This document shows positions 1 through 8,180 of a stretch of DNA of 64,000 nt, in pieces (positions within the stretch are counted from its first letter, which is position 1; every line of letters begins with the position of its first letter). A program made the position numbers and the translations under genes. This stretch comes from JBOFBH01 sp051657715 (GTDB lineage Bacteria; Actinomycetota; Actinomycetes; Actinomycetales; Angustibacteraceae), in contig JBOFLF010000047.1 in the NCBI GenBank assembly GCA_051657715.1, positions 1 to 64,000 on the forward strand. Direction: 5' to 3'. The notes under the pieces are model-generated. The model was given only the letters and a program-made list of their open reading frames with translations. It ran no database searches and was not told the origin of the DNA.

Positions 1-23
1 CCCGAGACCATGGCGGTCGCCAT
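1..23 (-). CDS. possible start of a further minus-strand gene (edge fragment)
   Basis: An ATG read on the minus strand at 23-21 overlaps the TGA of the WecG-type gene in a TGATG arrangement. It opens a frame of seven codons before the window ends. Such stop-start overlaps are common between operon members in actinobacteria, so a downstream co-transcribed gene is plausible, but nothing can be said about its product. Confidence 0.25.
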
Positions 24-841
24 CACGAAGTTGGATGACCGGCTCCGGCCGGGTGACGTCTTCGCCACCGGCGTCGCAGGCTGAGCGCCTGCAGCAGCAC
101 AGCGGCCGGGATGTCGTCGATCAGGTAACGCCGAGCCAATCGCCGGGGTTCCTGCGCCAACCGGCCGATCCACTCGACGCCCAGCCGCCCCGCCCACGGC
201 GGTGGACGTCTGGCCACACCCGCGGCCATCGCCACCCCGCCACCACAGCCCAGCAACCACGCCTCGGGCATCCGCGGTCGCAGCTGCTCGGCCAGCCGCT
301 CCTGCTTGGGGAACCCCAGCCCGATCAGCACCAGGTCGGCCCGGCACGCCACGATCTCGTCGAGCACTCTGGCCGTGCCGCTGGGGTCGTGCTCGAACCC
401 GAACGGCGGCACCGTCCAACCGGCCAGGTGCAAGCCCGGGTACCGGCGGGTCAAGGCCTCCCCGGCCAGCCTGGCCGCCTCACCGGCGCCACCGCCGACC
501 ACGTGCACCGACCGTCCGTACAGCCCAGCGGCTCGCGACAGCCGCTCTACCAGGCCCGAGCCGGTGACCCGCTCGGGCACCGGCTCGCCAGCCAGCCGGG
601 ACGCCCACACCAACGGCATCCCGTCAGCGACGACCAGATCCGCGCAGGCGACCAGCCGGGCGCACTCCCGATCGCGGCGTGCTCGCCACCAGATGTCGAC
701 GTTGGGTGTCACGATCCAGCCGCCGCGACCAGTCGCCCACCCGCGCTCGACCTGCTCGGCCACCTGGTCCTCGGTGATCGCGTCCACGGTCAACCCGCCG
801 ACGTCGACGTGAGCGAAAGCCCAGTCCCCGGAGGCGCTCAT
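23..841 (-). CDS. WecG/TagA/CpsF-family glycosyltransferase
   Basis: This family transfers N-acetylmannosamine-type sugars to lipid-linked intermediates in teichoic acid, enterobacterial common antigen or capsule synthesis, at the inner face of the membrane. The 272-residue protein shows the family signature: TPNVDIWW early, VVADGMPLVW with the conserved Asp, then VTGSGLVE, and the GLGFPKQE block in the second half. The length matches the family (about 240-280). I chose the ATG at 841, which gives MSASGDW; an in-frame start at 901 would only add 20 low-complexity residues. It lies next to sulfotransferases and polysaccharide genes, so it probably adds a sugar to the same surface polymer. The acceptor and sugar are unknown. 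Confidence 0.85.
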   Translation of the reverse strand: MSASGDWAFAHVDVGGLTVDAITEDQVAEQVERGWATGRGGWIVTPNVDIWWRARRDRECARLVACADLVVADGMPLVWASRLAGEPVPERVTGSGLVERLSRAAGLYGRSVHVVGGGAGEAARLAGEALTRRYPGLHLAGWTVPPFGFEHDPSGTARVLDEIVACRADLVLIGLGFPKQERLAEQLRPRMPEAWLLGCGGGVAMAAGVARRPPPWAGRLGVEWIGRLAQEPRRLARRYLIDDIPAAVLLQALSLRRRWRRRHPAGAGHPTS

Positions 842-1173
842 GGCGTCCTGCGCCAGGCACGCCGTGGGACTGCGCGTGGCGAATGGCGTGCCTCTGCGCA
901 TGGCGCCCGTGGCGGCACCGCGCGTGGCGCCCGAGGGTCGCCGTAGGTCATGTGGCTGACTCCTCCGTGGCCACGACGCCGTCTGCGAGCTGCCAGCACG
1001 ACGGCGATGCTACCCACGCTCGTAGGATGGAGAGATCGGATCCACCTGGCTGGTCGCCCGCGTCGTCCTATGCTCGGTGTTCTTATGGTCAACACGAGGG
1101 GTAGGGCCGGCAGCGACCGGTCGAGACCTGGCGTGACACACACCAGTGATCTACGGGTGGGGGGCATACAGCG
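842..1173. other. divergent intergenic region
   Basis: These 332 bases separate the minus-strand WecG-type gene from the plus-strand sulfotransferase. The part near 870-945 is rich in short GC repeats of the form GTGGCG. A TATGCT hexamer at about 1068 could be a plus-strand -10 element, but no matching -35 is visible. I see no RNA gene and no convincing small ORF. Confidence 0.4.
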
Positions 1174-2328
1174 GTGATGGCACACCGACGGATCGAGACC
1201 AGCCGATCGGGTCCCACGGTCGTGTTCGTGGCCGGATCAGGACGCTCCGGGAGCACCCTGCTGGAGCGGATCATCGCGGGTGTCCCGGGCGCGACCACCG
1301 TCGGGGAGCTGCTCGACCTACCTCGCCGGGTCGCACCTGACGACGAGATGTGCGGCTGCGGGCGACCGTTCTCCCGGTGCGAGTTCTGGGCCGCGGTCGG
1401 CCTTCGGGCGTTCGGCGGCTGGGACGCCGAGGTGCTGCGCGACCTGCACCACCGACAGGCCACGGTGGCTCGCCAGCGGCACCTGCCGCGGCTGCTGACC
1501 GCCCCGGCGGACTCGGCCTTCGGCCGGCGGATCGCCGAGTACACCCAGCGGTACCGGACCATGCTGACCGCGGTGGCGGACCAGGCCGACGCGCGCTTCG
1601 TGGTCGACGCGAGCAAGTGGCCAGCGCTGGCGCTGGCGCTGCACCGCGGCGGGATGGACGTGCGCGTGGTGCACCTGGTCCGGGACGTACGCGGGGTGGC
1701 GCACTCGTTGAGTCGCACCGACATCCAGCGCCCGCACACGACCGGCGAATCCGACGTGATGTTCTCCAACCGGCCGGTGGTCGGGGCCGCGCGCTGGCTG
1801 GCCACCCAGCTGGAGATGGATGCCCTGCGGTTGCGGGGGGTCCCGGTGGCGCGGATGACCTACGCGGAGCTGATCGCCGATCCGCGATCAGCTGTCACGC
1901 GGGCACTGACCGCCCTCGACGTCCAGGTGCCGACGGATGGCTTGGACCACGTCGCCGGCTCCACGGTGACGCTCAGTCCCGGCCACGGGCTGTCCGGCAA
2001 CCCGTCCCGGTTCCGCAGCGGGCAGGTCGAGCTACGACCGGACGACCGCTGGCGCCGGGAGATGCGCCGCACCGACCGAGTGGTGAGCACGGCGATCGGG
2101 CTGCCGTACCTGGCGCGGCTGTGGGCCAGGACACACCATGACTCCCAGCCACCCGCTGGCTCCGATGCACCTGCTGGCTCTGATGCACCCCCTGGCTCCG
2201 GTGCACCCGCTGTCCGCGACGCATCCTCAGCTCCACCGCCGACACCACCCCCGGCCGTACCTTCGCTGTCCGGCTCGTCCCGCACACCGCTGTCCTGCGA
2301 ATCCTCGTCCGCCAGGAGCCGACCGTGA
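1174..2328 (+). CDS. sulfotransferase family protein (first of three)
   Basis: Likely PAPS-dependent sulfotransferase that moves sulfate to a hydroxyl of a sugar or lipid. Residues about 14-27 contain the 5'-phosphosulfate-binding loop GSGRSGSTLLE, and VRDVRGVAHSLSRT near residue 170 is the 3'-phosphate-binding segment with its Arg and Ser. The catalytic fold ends near residue 320. The last 60 residues are Pro/Ala/Ser-rich and partly built from an 18-bp repeat (2150-2215), so they are probably a disordered tail. The start is GTG 1174, with an ATG next to it at 1177. The gene overlaps the following glycosyltransferase by 4 bases (GTGA), which suggests translational coupling. The cysDNQ genes facing it across the locus support a sulfation role; the substrate is unknown. 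Confidence 0.85.
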   Translation: MMAHRRIETSRSGPTVVFVAGSGRSGSTLLERIIAGVPGATTVGELLDLPRRVAPDDEMCGCGRPFSRCEFWAAVGLRAFGGWDAEVLRDLHHRQATVARQRHLPRLLTAPADSAFGRRIAEYTQRYRTMLTAVADQADARFVVDASKWPALALALHRGGMDVRVVHLVRDVRGVAHSLSRTDIQRPHTTGESDVMFSNRPVVGAARWLATQLEMDALRLRGVPVARMTYAELIADPRSAVTRALTALDVQVPTDGLDHVAGSTVTLSPGHGLSGNPSRFRSGQVELRPDDRWRREMRRTDRVVSTAIGLPYLARLWARTHHDSQPPAGSDAPAGSDAPPGSGAPAVRDASSAPPPTPPPAVPSLSGSSRTPLSCESSSARSRP

Positions 2329-3284
2329 CCCTTCCCGACGCGGAGCCGACCTCAAGGCCGGCCGACGGGTGGCCGTTGGTCTCCGTCGTCCTGCCCACCC
2401 GCGGCCGACCTGACCTGGTGCGGGAGAGCATCCGCGGAGTGGTCGAGCAGTCCTACTCGGGTGACATCGAGTGCTTCGTGGTGCACGACCAGGAGCCCAG
2501 CGACCCGACGCTCACCGAGCTCGGCCGTCCGGGTCGGACCATCACCGTCCTGGCGAACGACGGCACGCCCGGGCTGGCCGGCGCTCGCAACGCCGGGCTC
2601 GCGCACGTGCGCGGTGAGTTCGTGGCGTCCTGCGACGACGACGACATCTGGCACCACACGAAGATCCAGCACCAGGTGCGCCGGATGCTCGACCACCCCG
2701 AGCTGGTGCTGGTGGGGTCGGGCATCCGGCTGCTCCTGCCACAGGGGCGGACGGCGGACTGGATCGGCCGGGCGGACCGGATCGAGTACCGGATGTTGCT
2801 GCGCAACCGGGTCAAGGAGCTGCACTCCTCGACGTTGATGATCCGCACCGCCGCGCTGGACAAGATCGGGCGCTATGACGAGACCTTGCCTCACGGGTAC
2901 GCCGAGGACTACGACTTCGTGCTGCGCGCCGCGAAGGTCGGACCGGTCGGGGTGGTGCGGATCCCCCTGGCGGACATCCGCAAGGACGGCCAGTCGTACT
3001 ACCGGGGCCGTACGGAGGGCACATCGGTGGCGCTCGAGGCGTTCCTGGCCAAGCACCCGGACATCGCGCGGGACCGCCGTGGGCACGCGCGCCTGCTCGG
3101 CCAGCTGGCGTACACCCGCTCGTGCCTCGGCCGCCGATCGGAGGCGTTCGGCCTGATGCTGCGGTCGGTCAGCCGGTGGCCGCTGTCCCCGCACCCGTAC
3201 GTCGCGCTGCTACACCTGGCCACCCGGATGGAACCGACCCGGGTCGCCCGCCTGGCGCGGCGACTCGGCCGCGGGATGGCGTGA
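2325..3284 (+). CDS. GT2-family glycosyltransferase
   Basis: Cytoplasmic glycosyltransferase with a GT-A fold (319 residues). VSVVLPTRGRPDLVRESI near the N-terminus is the nucleotide-sugar-binding strand-loop. GLAGARNAGL follows, and CDDDDIW near residue 105 is the metal-binding DXD motif. There are no membrane segments. GTG 2325 is preceded by AGGAG at 7 nt spacing and overlaps the previous stop. It sits between two sulfotransferase genes, so it probably adds a sugar to the polymer that they sulfate. The specificity cannot be read from sequence. Confidence 0.9.
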   Translation: MTLPDAEPTSRPADGWPLVSVVLPTRGRPDLVRESIRGVVEQSYSGDIECFVVHDQEPSDPTLTELGRPGRTITVLANDGTPGLAGARNAGLAHVRGEFVASCDDDDIWHHTKIQHQVRRMLDHPELVLVGSGIRLLLPQGRTADWIGRADRIEYRMLLRNRVKELHSSTLMIRTAALDKIGRYDETLPHGYAEDYDFVLRAAKVGPVGVVRIPLADIRKDGQSYYRGRTEGTSVALEAFLAKHPDIARDRRGHARLLGQLAYTRSCLGRRSEAFGLMLRSVSRWPLSPHPYVALLHLATRMEPTRVARLARRLGRGMA

Positions 3285-3290
3285 TCGGCC

Positions 3291-4172
3291 ATGACGCATA
3301 GCTCCGCGACGCCCGCCAGGACGAGCACCAGCGGTCGGCTGCCCACCTTCCTGCACCTGGGTCCGGGCAAGTCCGGCTCGACATGGCTGCACGAGGTGCT
3401 GTCCCTGCATACCGACCTCTACCTCACGGACGCCAAGGACCTGTACTTCTTCAGCCGCTACTTCGACCGCGGCCCGGCGTGGTACCGCCGGCAGTTCGCC
3501 GGTGCCCCTGACGGCGTCCGCGTGGTGGGCGAGGTGTGTCCCGACTACCTGGCCCACCCGCAGGCACCCGACCGGATCCATGCCGTGCTGGGTCGCGGTG
3601 TCCAGCTGATGGCGACCCTGCGGGACCCGGTGGACCGGGCCTTCTCCTCCTATCTCTACCTGGCCAAGCACGGCCTGGCGGCACCGACGTTCCGGGACAC
3701 CTGGCGGACCGTCCCGGAGCTGGTCGAGGAGGGGCGGTACGCCACCCAGCTGCGTCGGTACGCGACCGTGTTCGGCCATCAGGCGCTCTACGTCAGCGTG
3801 TTCGACGACCTGCAGGAGGACCCGCAGGCGTTCTTGGACGCCACCACCGACCGGTTGGGCGTGGACCGGTTGCCGCTACCGGACGAGCACCTGGAGGCGA
3901 AGCTGCCGGCGAGCAAGGCTCGGATGCTGCCCCTGGCGATGGCCGTCCAACGCGGCGCCGACTGGGCGCGACGGCACGACGGCGCGCAGGTCGTGGGACG
4001 GATCAAGAGATCCGCGCTGGTGCAGCGGGCGTTGTACCGGCCGCTCGGTGACGACCGGCCGGTACCGCATGCTGCGGACGTGGATGCGCTGCGGGCGGAG
4101 CTGGAGCCCGAGGTGCGCGGGGTCGAGGAGGACTTCGCCCTGCCGCTGACCCGGCGCTGGGGATGGCGGTAG
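3291..4172 (+). CDS. sulfotransferase domain protein (second)
   Basis: A 293-residue protein of the carbohydrate/heparan sulfotransferase-like type. LGPGKSGSTWLHEVL at residues about 18-32 is the 5'-phosphosulfate loop, GEVCPDYL follows near 80, and LRDPVDRAFSSYLY near 105-118 is the 3'-phosphate-binding segment with the conserved Arg and Ser. It begins 6 bp after the glycosyltransferase stop and overlaps the next sulfotransferase by 10 bp, so the four plus-strand genes form one operon. No transmembrane anchor is visible, so it should act on cytoplasmic or lipid-linked precursors before export. The acceptor is unknown. Confidence 0.87.
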   Translation: MTHSSATPARTSTSGRLPTFLHLGPGKSGSTWLHEVLSLHTDLYLTDAKDLYFFSRYFDRGPAWYRRQFAGAPDGVRVVGEVCPDYLAHPQAPDRIHAVLGRGVQLMATLRDPVDRAFSSYLYLAKHGLAAPTFRDTWRTVPELVEEGRYATQLRRYATVFGHQALYVSVFDDLQEDPQAFLDATTDRLGVDRLPLPDEHLEAKLPASKARMLPLAMAVQRGADWARRHDGAQVVGRIKRSALVQRALYRPLGDDRPVPHAADVDALRAELEPEVRGVEEDFALPLTRRWGWR

Positions 4173-5038
4173 CCCGCCGGGCGGCCCGGGCGTTGACACC
4201 AACCGGGCTGCACGGCCTCGGCCGACGCGGCTACCTGCGGTTCGGCACCGCCACGGCGTCGCGGCGGATGCCCCCGGGCATGATCATGGTCGGGGCCTCG
4301 CGGTGCGGGACGACGTCGCTGTTCCGGGCGTTGTCCGCACACCCCCGGGTGGTGCGGCCGGCGGCGAACAAGGGCGTGCGCTACTTCGACCTCAACTACT
4401 GGCGTGGCCACCGGTGGTACCTGGGGCACTTCCCTCTCACGCTCCCGGCCGCTGCGCGCACCCGCGGCGGACCGCCGCTGACGTTCGAGGCGACCGGCTA
4501 CTACCTGTTCCACCCGGTCGCGGTGCAGCGGATCGCCGCTGACCTGCCCGGGGTCAGGCTGGTCGCGATGATCCGTGATCCGGTGGAGCGGGCCTGGTCG
4601 GCGTGGAAGCACGAGACCGCGCGGGGGTTCGAGACCGTGCCCTTCGAGCGCGCCCTGGAGCTTGAGGACGAACGGCTGCACGGCGAGCGGGAGCGGCTGG
4701 CCCAGGACCCGGCGTACCGCAGCCTCGCCCACCAGCACCAGTCGCACCGCTCCCGCGGGGAGTACGTCGACCAGCTCGAGCGGGTGCTGCGGCACGTGCC
4801 GCGCGAGCGCGTGCACGTCGTGCAGTCGGAGGCGTTCTTCGCCGAGCCGGGGCACGAGTACCGCCGGCTGCTGGACTTCCTGGAGCTGCCTGGGCACGAC
4901 CCCGACGGTTTCGCGGTCCACAACGCCCGACCGTCGGCGCCGATGCCGGGCTCCGTCCGAGCACGCCTGCTCGAGCACTACGCCCCGTACGACGCCCGGC
5001 TCGAGGATCTGCTCGGTGAGCCGCTGCGCTGGCGCTGA
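4163..5038 (+). CDS. sulfotransferase domain protein (third)
   Basis: A 291-residue sulfotransferase. MVGASRCGTTSLFRAL near residues 36-51 is the 5'-phosphosulfate loop and MIRDPVERAWSAWKHE near 135-150 is the 3'-phosphate-binding segment. The repertoire of three distinct sulfotransferases suggests that different positions or sugars are modified. The first ATG (4163) lies inside the end of the previous gene, preceded by a GGGG stretch. The gene converges on the flippase gene and their 3' ends overlap by 61 bp. Motif divergence from its two neighbours means it is not a recent tandem duplicate. Confidence 0.86.
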   Translation: MAVARRAARALTPTGLHGLGRRGYLRFGTATASRRMPPGMIMVGASRCGTTSLFRALSAHPRVVRPAANKGVRYFDLNYWRGHRWYLGHFPLTLPAAARTRGGPPLTFEATGYYLFHPVAVQRIAADLPGVRLVAMIRDPVERAWSAWKHETARGFETVPFERALELEDERLHGERERLAQDPAYRSLAHQHQSHRSRGEYVDQLERVLRHVPRERVHVVQSEAFFAEPGHEYRRLLDFLELPGHDPDGFAVHNARPSAPMPGSVRARLLEHYAPYDARLEDLLGEPLRWR

Positions 5039-6756
5039 CCGGCCCCGGACGCTCCTCGATCGGGCGGGCGCTGGGTCGGTGAACCCGCGCTGCGACCCCG
5101 CCGTAGGCGCAGCGCCCCCTGCAGCGCCATCAGTTCCAGCGGTCGCCGCAGCGCCCACACCGTCGCGGCATACCCGATGGTGCTGATGATCAAGGCGAGC
5201 ACCAGCACGGCCCACGACGAGCCGCCGATGTGCCTGACGGCGGCTGACACCGCTCCGTAGGACCCGCTCGCGCAGACCGCCGCCAACAAGGTCGGGCGGC
5301 CCCACGGGCGCAGGCCGATCGTGACCCCGATCTGGACGAGCGGCACCAGATTGGCGACCACGAGCGCGGCCGACCACCCGATGGCGGCACCCAGGACGCC
5401 GAACGAGGGGATCAGCAGCACGTCCAGCCCGAACTGGACACCCGCCGCCAGCATGATGTTGGCCAGGCTCCACAGCGAACGACCAGCCATGTTGAGCACC
5501 ATGTCGACCATCCCGCAGGCCATCGCCAGCAGCATCGTCATGGACAGCAGGAGCAGCACGCCCTGCCCCGCGCTGTAGCCCGACCCGAAGACCGTCAGGA
5601 TCTGGTCGCCCCACACCACGAAGGTCAAGTACAGCGGCCAGGTCACCAACATCAACCACGCCGTGCCGATCAGGTAGTACCGCTGAGCCCCGGCCACGTC
5701 CCCCCGCCCGAGCGCGTACCCGAGCCGCGGCTGCACGGCCAGCGAGATCGCCCGGCTGCCCATCTGGCCCGCCACCACGAACCGGGTGGCGGCGGTGTAG
5801 ACGGCCGCGGCACTGGCACCGGCGAGCGCACCCACCAGCACGATGTCGAACCGCTGCATGGCGCTCTGCCCGACACTGGCCAGTGCCCGCGGTCCGCTGA
5901 ACCGCCAGAAATCCCGACGCAACGCCTGGACCGACCGACCCGCCGGCCGACCGGATCGGTCGCCAGGACGACGTCCCGATGACCCCTCGGCCGCTCGCCG
6001 CCACCACACCGCCGCGACGACCGCCGCCGGCAGGTAGGCCGCCACCCAGGCCAGCGCCACCCAGCGCCCGTCCGTGATCGCCAGCAGCCCGATGACCAGG
6101 GCCAGTTGCAGCACCGGGCGGCCGAGCTGCTCGACGAGCACGTTCGCGCGCATGCTGCCCAGGCCGCGGGTCGCCGCCAACGCGACGTTCTCCACCCCGA
6201 CCAGGGGGATGAAGAACGCGAGCGCCCGCAGGTAGCTGGTGCTCTGGTCGACGTGCTCGGGGTTGATGAGCGCGGACAGCTGCGGTGCCAGGGCGAACAG
6301 CGCCGCGCCCATCACCACCGCGGTGATCACCACCGGCCGCATCGCGATCACCCCGTACCGGCGGGCCTGGTGCAGGGTGCCGTTCGCCCGTGCCCTGGAC
6401 AGGAAGTAGACCAGCCCGGTGTTGGTGCCGAGCTGACCGACCGCGGTCGCCAACACGAAAAGCGAGGTCGCGGAGAAGAACACCCCGGCATCCTCGGGCG
6501 ACAGAACCCGGGTGATCACCACCGTCAGCCCCATCAGGCACACCGCCATGACGATCGCGCCTAGCAGGTTGGCTGACCCCCCGCGGGCCACCCGTCCCAG
6601 CTGCGCCTCAGCCGGGCCGCCGCCGGTCGGCGCTGCGCCGGGCCGCAAGCCAGAGCGCCGGATGTCCGCGAAGCCGGACGGCAGTCGTTGAAGCGGTTGT
6701 GGCCCGCGGGCCGCATGGCGGGGTGACGGCGAGCCACCAGACGAGCGGCCGGTCAC
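4978..6756 (-). CDS. polysaccharide (Wzx/MATE-like) flippase
   Basis: Membrane transporter expected to flip undecaprenyl-linked repeat units across the cytoplasmic membrane for Wzy-type polymerisation. After an approximately 50-residue basic N-terminus come at least twelve hydrophobic segments, starting at GSANLLGAIVMAVCLMG, with a hydrophilic Arg/Gly-rich loop near the middle and a basic Ser/Arg/Gln-rich C-terminal tail. GTG 6756 gives 592 residues and leaves a 23-bp gap after the upstream kinase-like gene; another in-frame GTG lies further downstream, so the start is uncertain. As the last gene of the minus-strand polysaccharide run it overlaps the opposing sulfotransferase gene by 61 bp. 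The family call rests on topology and context more than on motifs. Confidence 0.8.
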   Translation of the reverse strand: MTGRSSGGSPSPRHAARGPQPLQRLPSGFADIRRSGLRPGAAPTGGGPAEAQLGRVARGGSANLLGAIVMAVCLMGLTVVITRVLSPEDAGVFFSATSLFVLATAVGQLGTNTGLVYFLSRARANGTLHQARRYGVIAMRPVVITAVVMGAALFALAPQLSALINPEHVDQSTSYLRALAFFIPLVGVENVALAATRGLGSMRANVLVEQLGRPVLQLALVIGLLAITDGRWVALAWVAAYLPAAVVAAVWWRRAAEGSSGRRPGDRSGRPAGRSVQALRRDFWRFSGPRALASVGQSAMQRFDIVLVGALAGASAAAVYTAATRFVVAGQMGSRAISLAVQPRLGYALGRGDVAGAQRYYLIGTAWLMLVTWPLYLTFVVWGDQILTVFGSGYSAGQGVLLLLSMTMLLAMACGMVDMVLNMAGRSLWSLANIMLAAGVQFGLDVLLIPSFGVLGAAIGWSAALVVANLVPLVQIGVTIGLRPWGRPTLLAAVCASGSYGAVSAAVRHIGGSSWAVLVLALIISTIGYAATVWALRRPLELMALQGALRLRRGRSAGSPTQRPPDRGASGAGQRQRSGSPSRSSSRASYGA

Positions 6757-6779
6757 TCCCCAGGAGCCGACCGGCCGCC

Positions 6780-8180
6780 TCACCGCGGTCCACCGACGCC
6801 GAGATGCTCCTGGAGGATGAGGGTGAGCCAGGTGTCCAGGTCCCCCAACCGGCCACCGGCCTCCTCCTGGCGGTCCCCCTCGTAGCGCACCCCGATGTCC
6901 ACGAGGTACAGCAGCGCTGTGCGCCGAGCGCCGGCAGCGTCGATGCCGAACGGCTCCAGCAGCGTCGGAGCCCGGGCGACGAGCGCCCGGGCCGCGTCCA
7001 GCGGGCTGCGCCCTCGGTGGGCGATGGCCCGCTGGATGTCGTGGTGCAGCGCGTCGAACCCGACCGGCACGCCGCTGTCGAAACGCTCCCAGTCCCACAC
7101 CAACGCGCCACCCCCCGACCTGGCTGCCATGTTCCAGGGCGTCCAGTCACCGTGCCACGACCCGAGGTCCAGCGGCATGCTCGGACCCGACTCGGCGACC
7201 ATCGCCCGCCCACCGTCCGCCTCGCTCACCGCCGGGACCGGCCGAGCCAGCACGCCGTCGAGAGCCGCGGCCAACCGGCCGGCCCGGGTGCCGGGCAACA
7301 CCGCCAGCCGAGCCCGCAGCCGGGCGATGTAGGCGTTGTTGGTCAGCTCCACCGACGAGCGGCCGATGCCGGCGACCTCCACCATCGCGGGTACCAGGTC
7401 GGCGTCCGGCACCGGGCCGTGCCCCATCAACGCCTGCTGCACCAGCACCGGATAGTCCGCCCAGCTGCCTGAGTACAGCACCCGCGGCACGGTCAACGAC
7501 CGCAGCCCCACGGATTCGAGACCGCTCAGCGCCTGCGCCTCGGCGAGCACCAAAGCGCAGGTCAGGGCGTTGATCCCGACCTTCGCGTAGCCGATCGTGC
7601 GCCCGCTCCCGGTGAGCACCTGGAGCACCGGCTTGCGGTTGGCGCGTAACGGGGCACCCGAGTACAGGCTGATCAGGACGTCGAACCCGAGCACCGCGGC
7701 GATGTGGTCCTCGATCGACTCGGCGACCTCGGTCACGGCATCGAGGGACAGCCCCAGGGTTGCAGTCGCGACACCACCCACGGGAGCAGCGGTCGCAGCG
7801 CTGCCCACGGGGGCACCAGCTGCGACACCACCCCGGGCGGCACCGGTAGCGGGCTGGACGGCCGGATCGATCCGCAACTGACCGGGCCACAGGTCGAGCA
7901 ACCCGATCCGGGCCAGGCTGGCCAGGGCATTGAGCCGCAGACGTTCTCCACCGTGGGCCGACGCCTTGTAGTGCTGCAGGACAGACCCGGCCGCGGAACG
8001 CGGCCGCAGCGGCACCGCCACGGTCGGTCGCGACGGCCGGGGCAGCAGGACATACCGACGGCCGGGGCCACGCCGTAGCCAGGCCGCCGTCCGGGGCGTG
8101 GCGTGTGGCCACAGCTGCGCGACGACCTGGTCGAGGAACTCCCGACGAGAGCCGGTGGTACTCGAACCCGGTGCGCTCAT
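6780..8180 (-). CDS. APH-fold phosphotransferase-like protein of unknown substrate
   Basis: The C-terminal third holds a Brenner-type catalytic loop, SWHGDWTPWN (H-x-D-x4-N), followed by LVWDWERFD, which matches the metal-binding Asp region of aminoglycoside phosphotransferase and choline-kinase folds. The N-terminal about 200 residues are less conserved and include an Ala/Gly/Val-rich repetitive stretch (residues about 105-150, APVG-GVA type). A lysine in GYAKVG could be the ATP-binding Lys. The 466-residue protein overlaps the upstream Wzz-like gene by 4 bp and belongs to the polysaccharide operon. It could phosphorylate a sugar or the polymer, or act as a regulator. Antibiotic resistance is unlikely from context. 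Confidence 0.65.
   Translation of the reverse strand: MSAPGSSTTGSRREFLDQVVAQLWPHATPRTAAWLRRGPGRRYVLLPRPSRPTVAVPLRPRSAAGSVLQHYKASAHGGERLRLNALASLARIGLLDLWPGQLRIDPAVQPATGAARGGVAAGAPVGSAATAAPVGGVATATLGLSLDAVTEVAESIEDHIAAVLGFDVLISLYSGAPLRANRKPVLQVLTGSGRTIGYAKVGINALTCALVLAEAQALSGLESVGLRSLTVPRVLYSGSWADYPVLVQQALMGHGPVPDADLVPAMVEVAGIGRSSVELTNNAYIARLRARLAVLPGTRAGRLAAALDGVLARPVPAVSEADGGRAMVAESGPSMPLDLGSWHGDWTPWNMAARSGGGALVWDWERFDSGVPVGFDALHHDIQRAIAHRGRSPLDAARALVARAPTLLEPFGIDAAGARRTALLYLVDIGVRYEGDRQEEAGGRLGDLDTWLTLILQEHLGVGGPR

Noticed and set aside
3788..6541. Minus-strand open frame of more than 900 codons
   Set aside because: It covers two sulfotransferase genes in antisense and the flippase out of frame, with low-complexity translation and no motifs.
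6780..8180. Aminoglycoside resistance gene
   Set aside because: Only the catalytic loop is shared; the N-terminal part differs and the operon context is polysaccharide synthesis.
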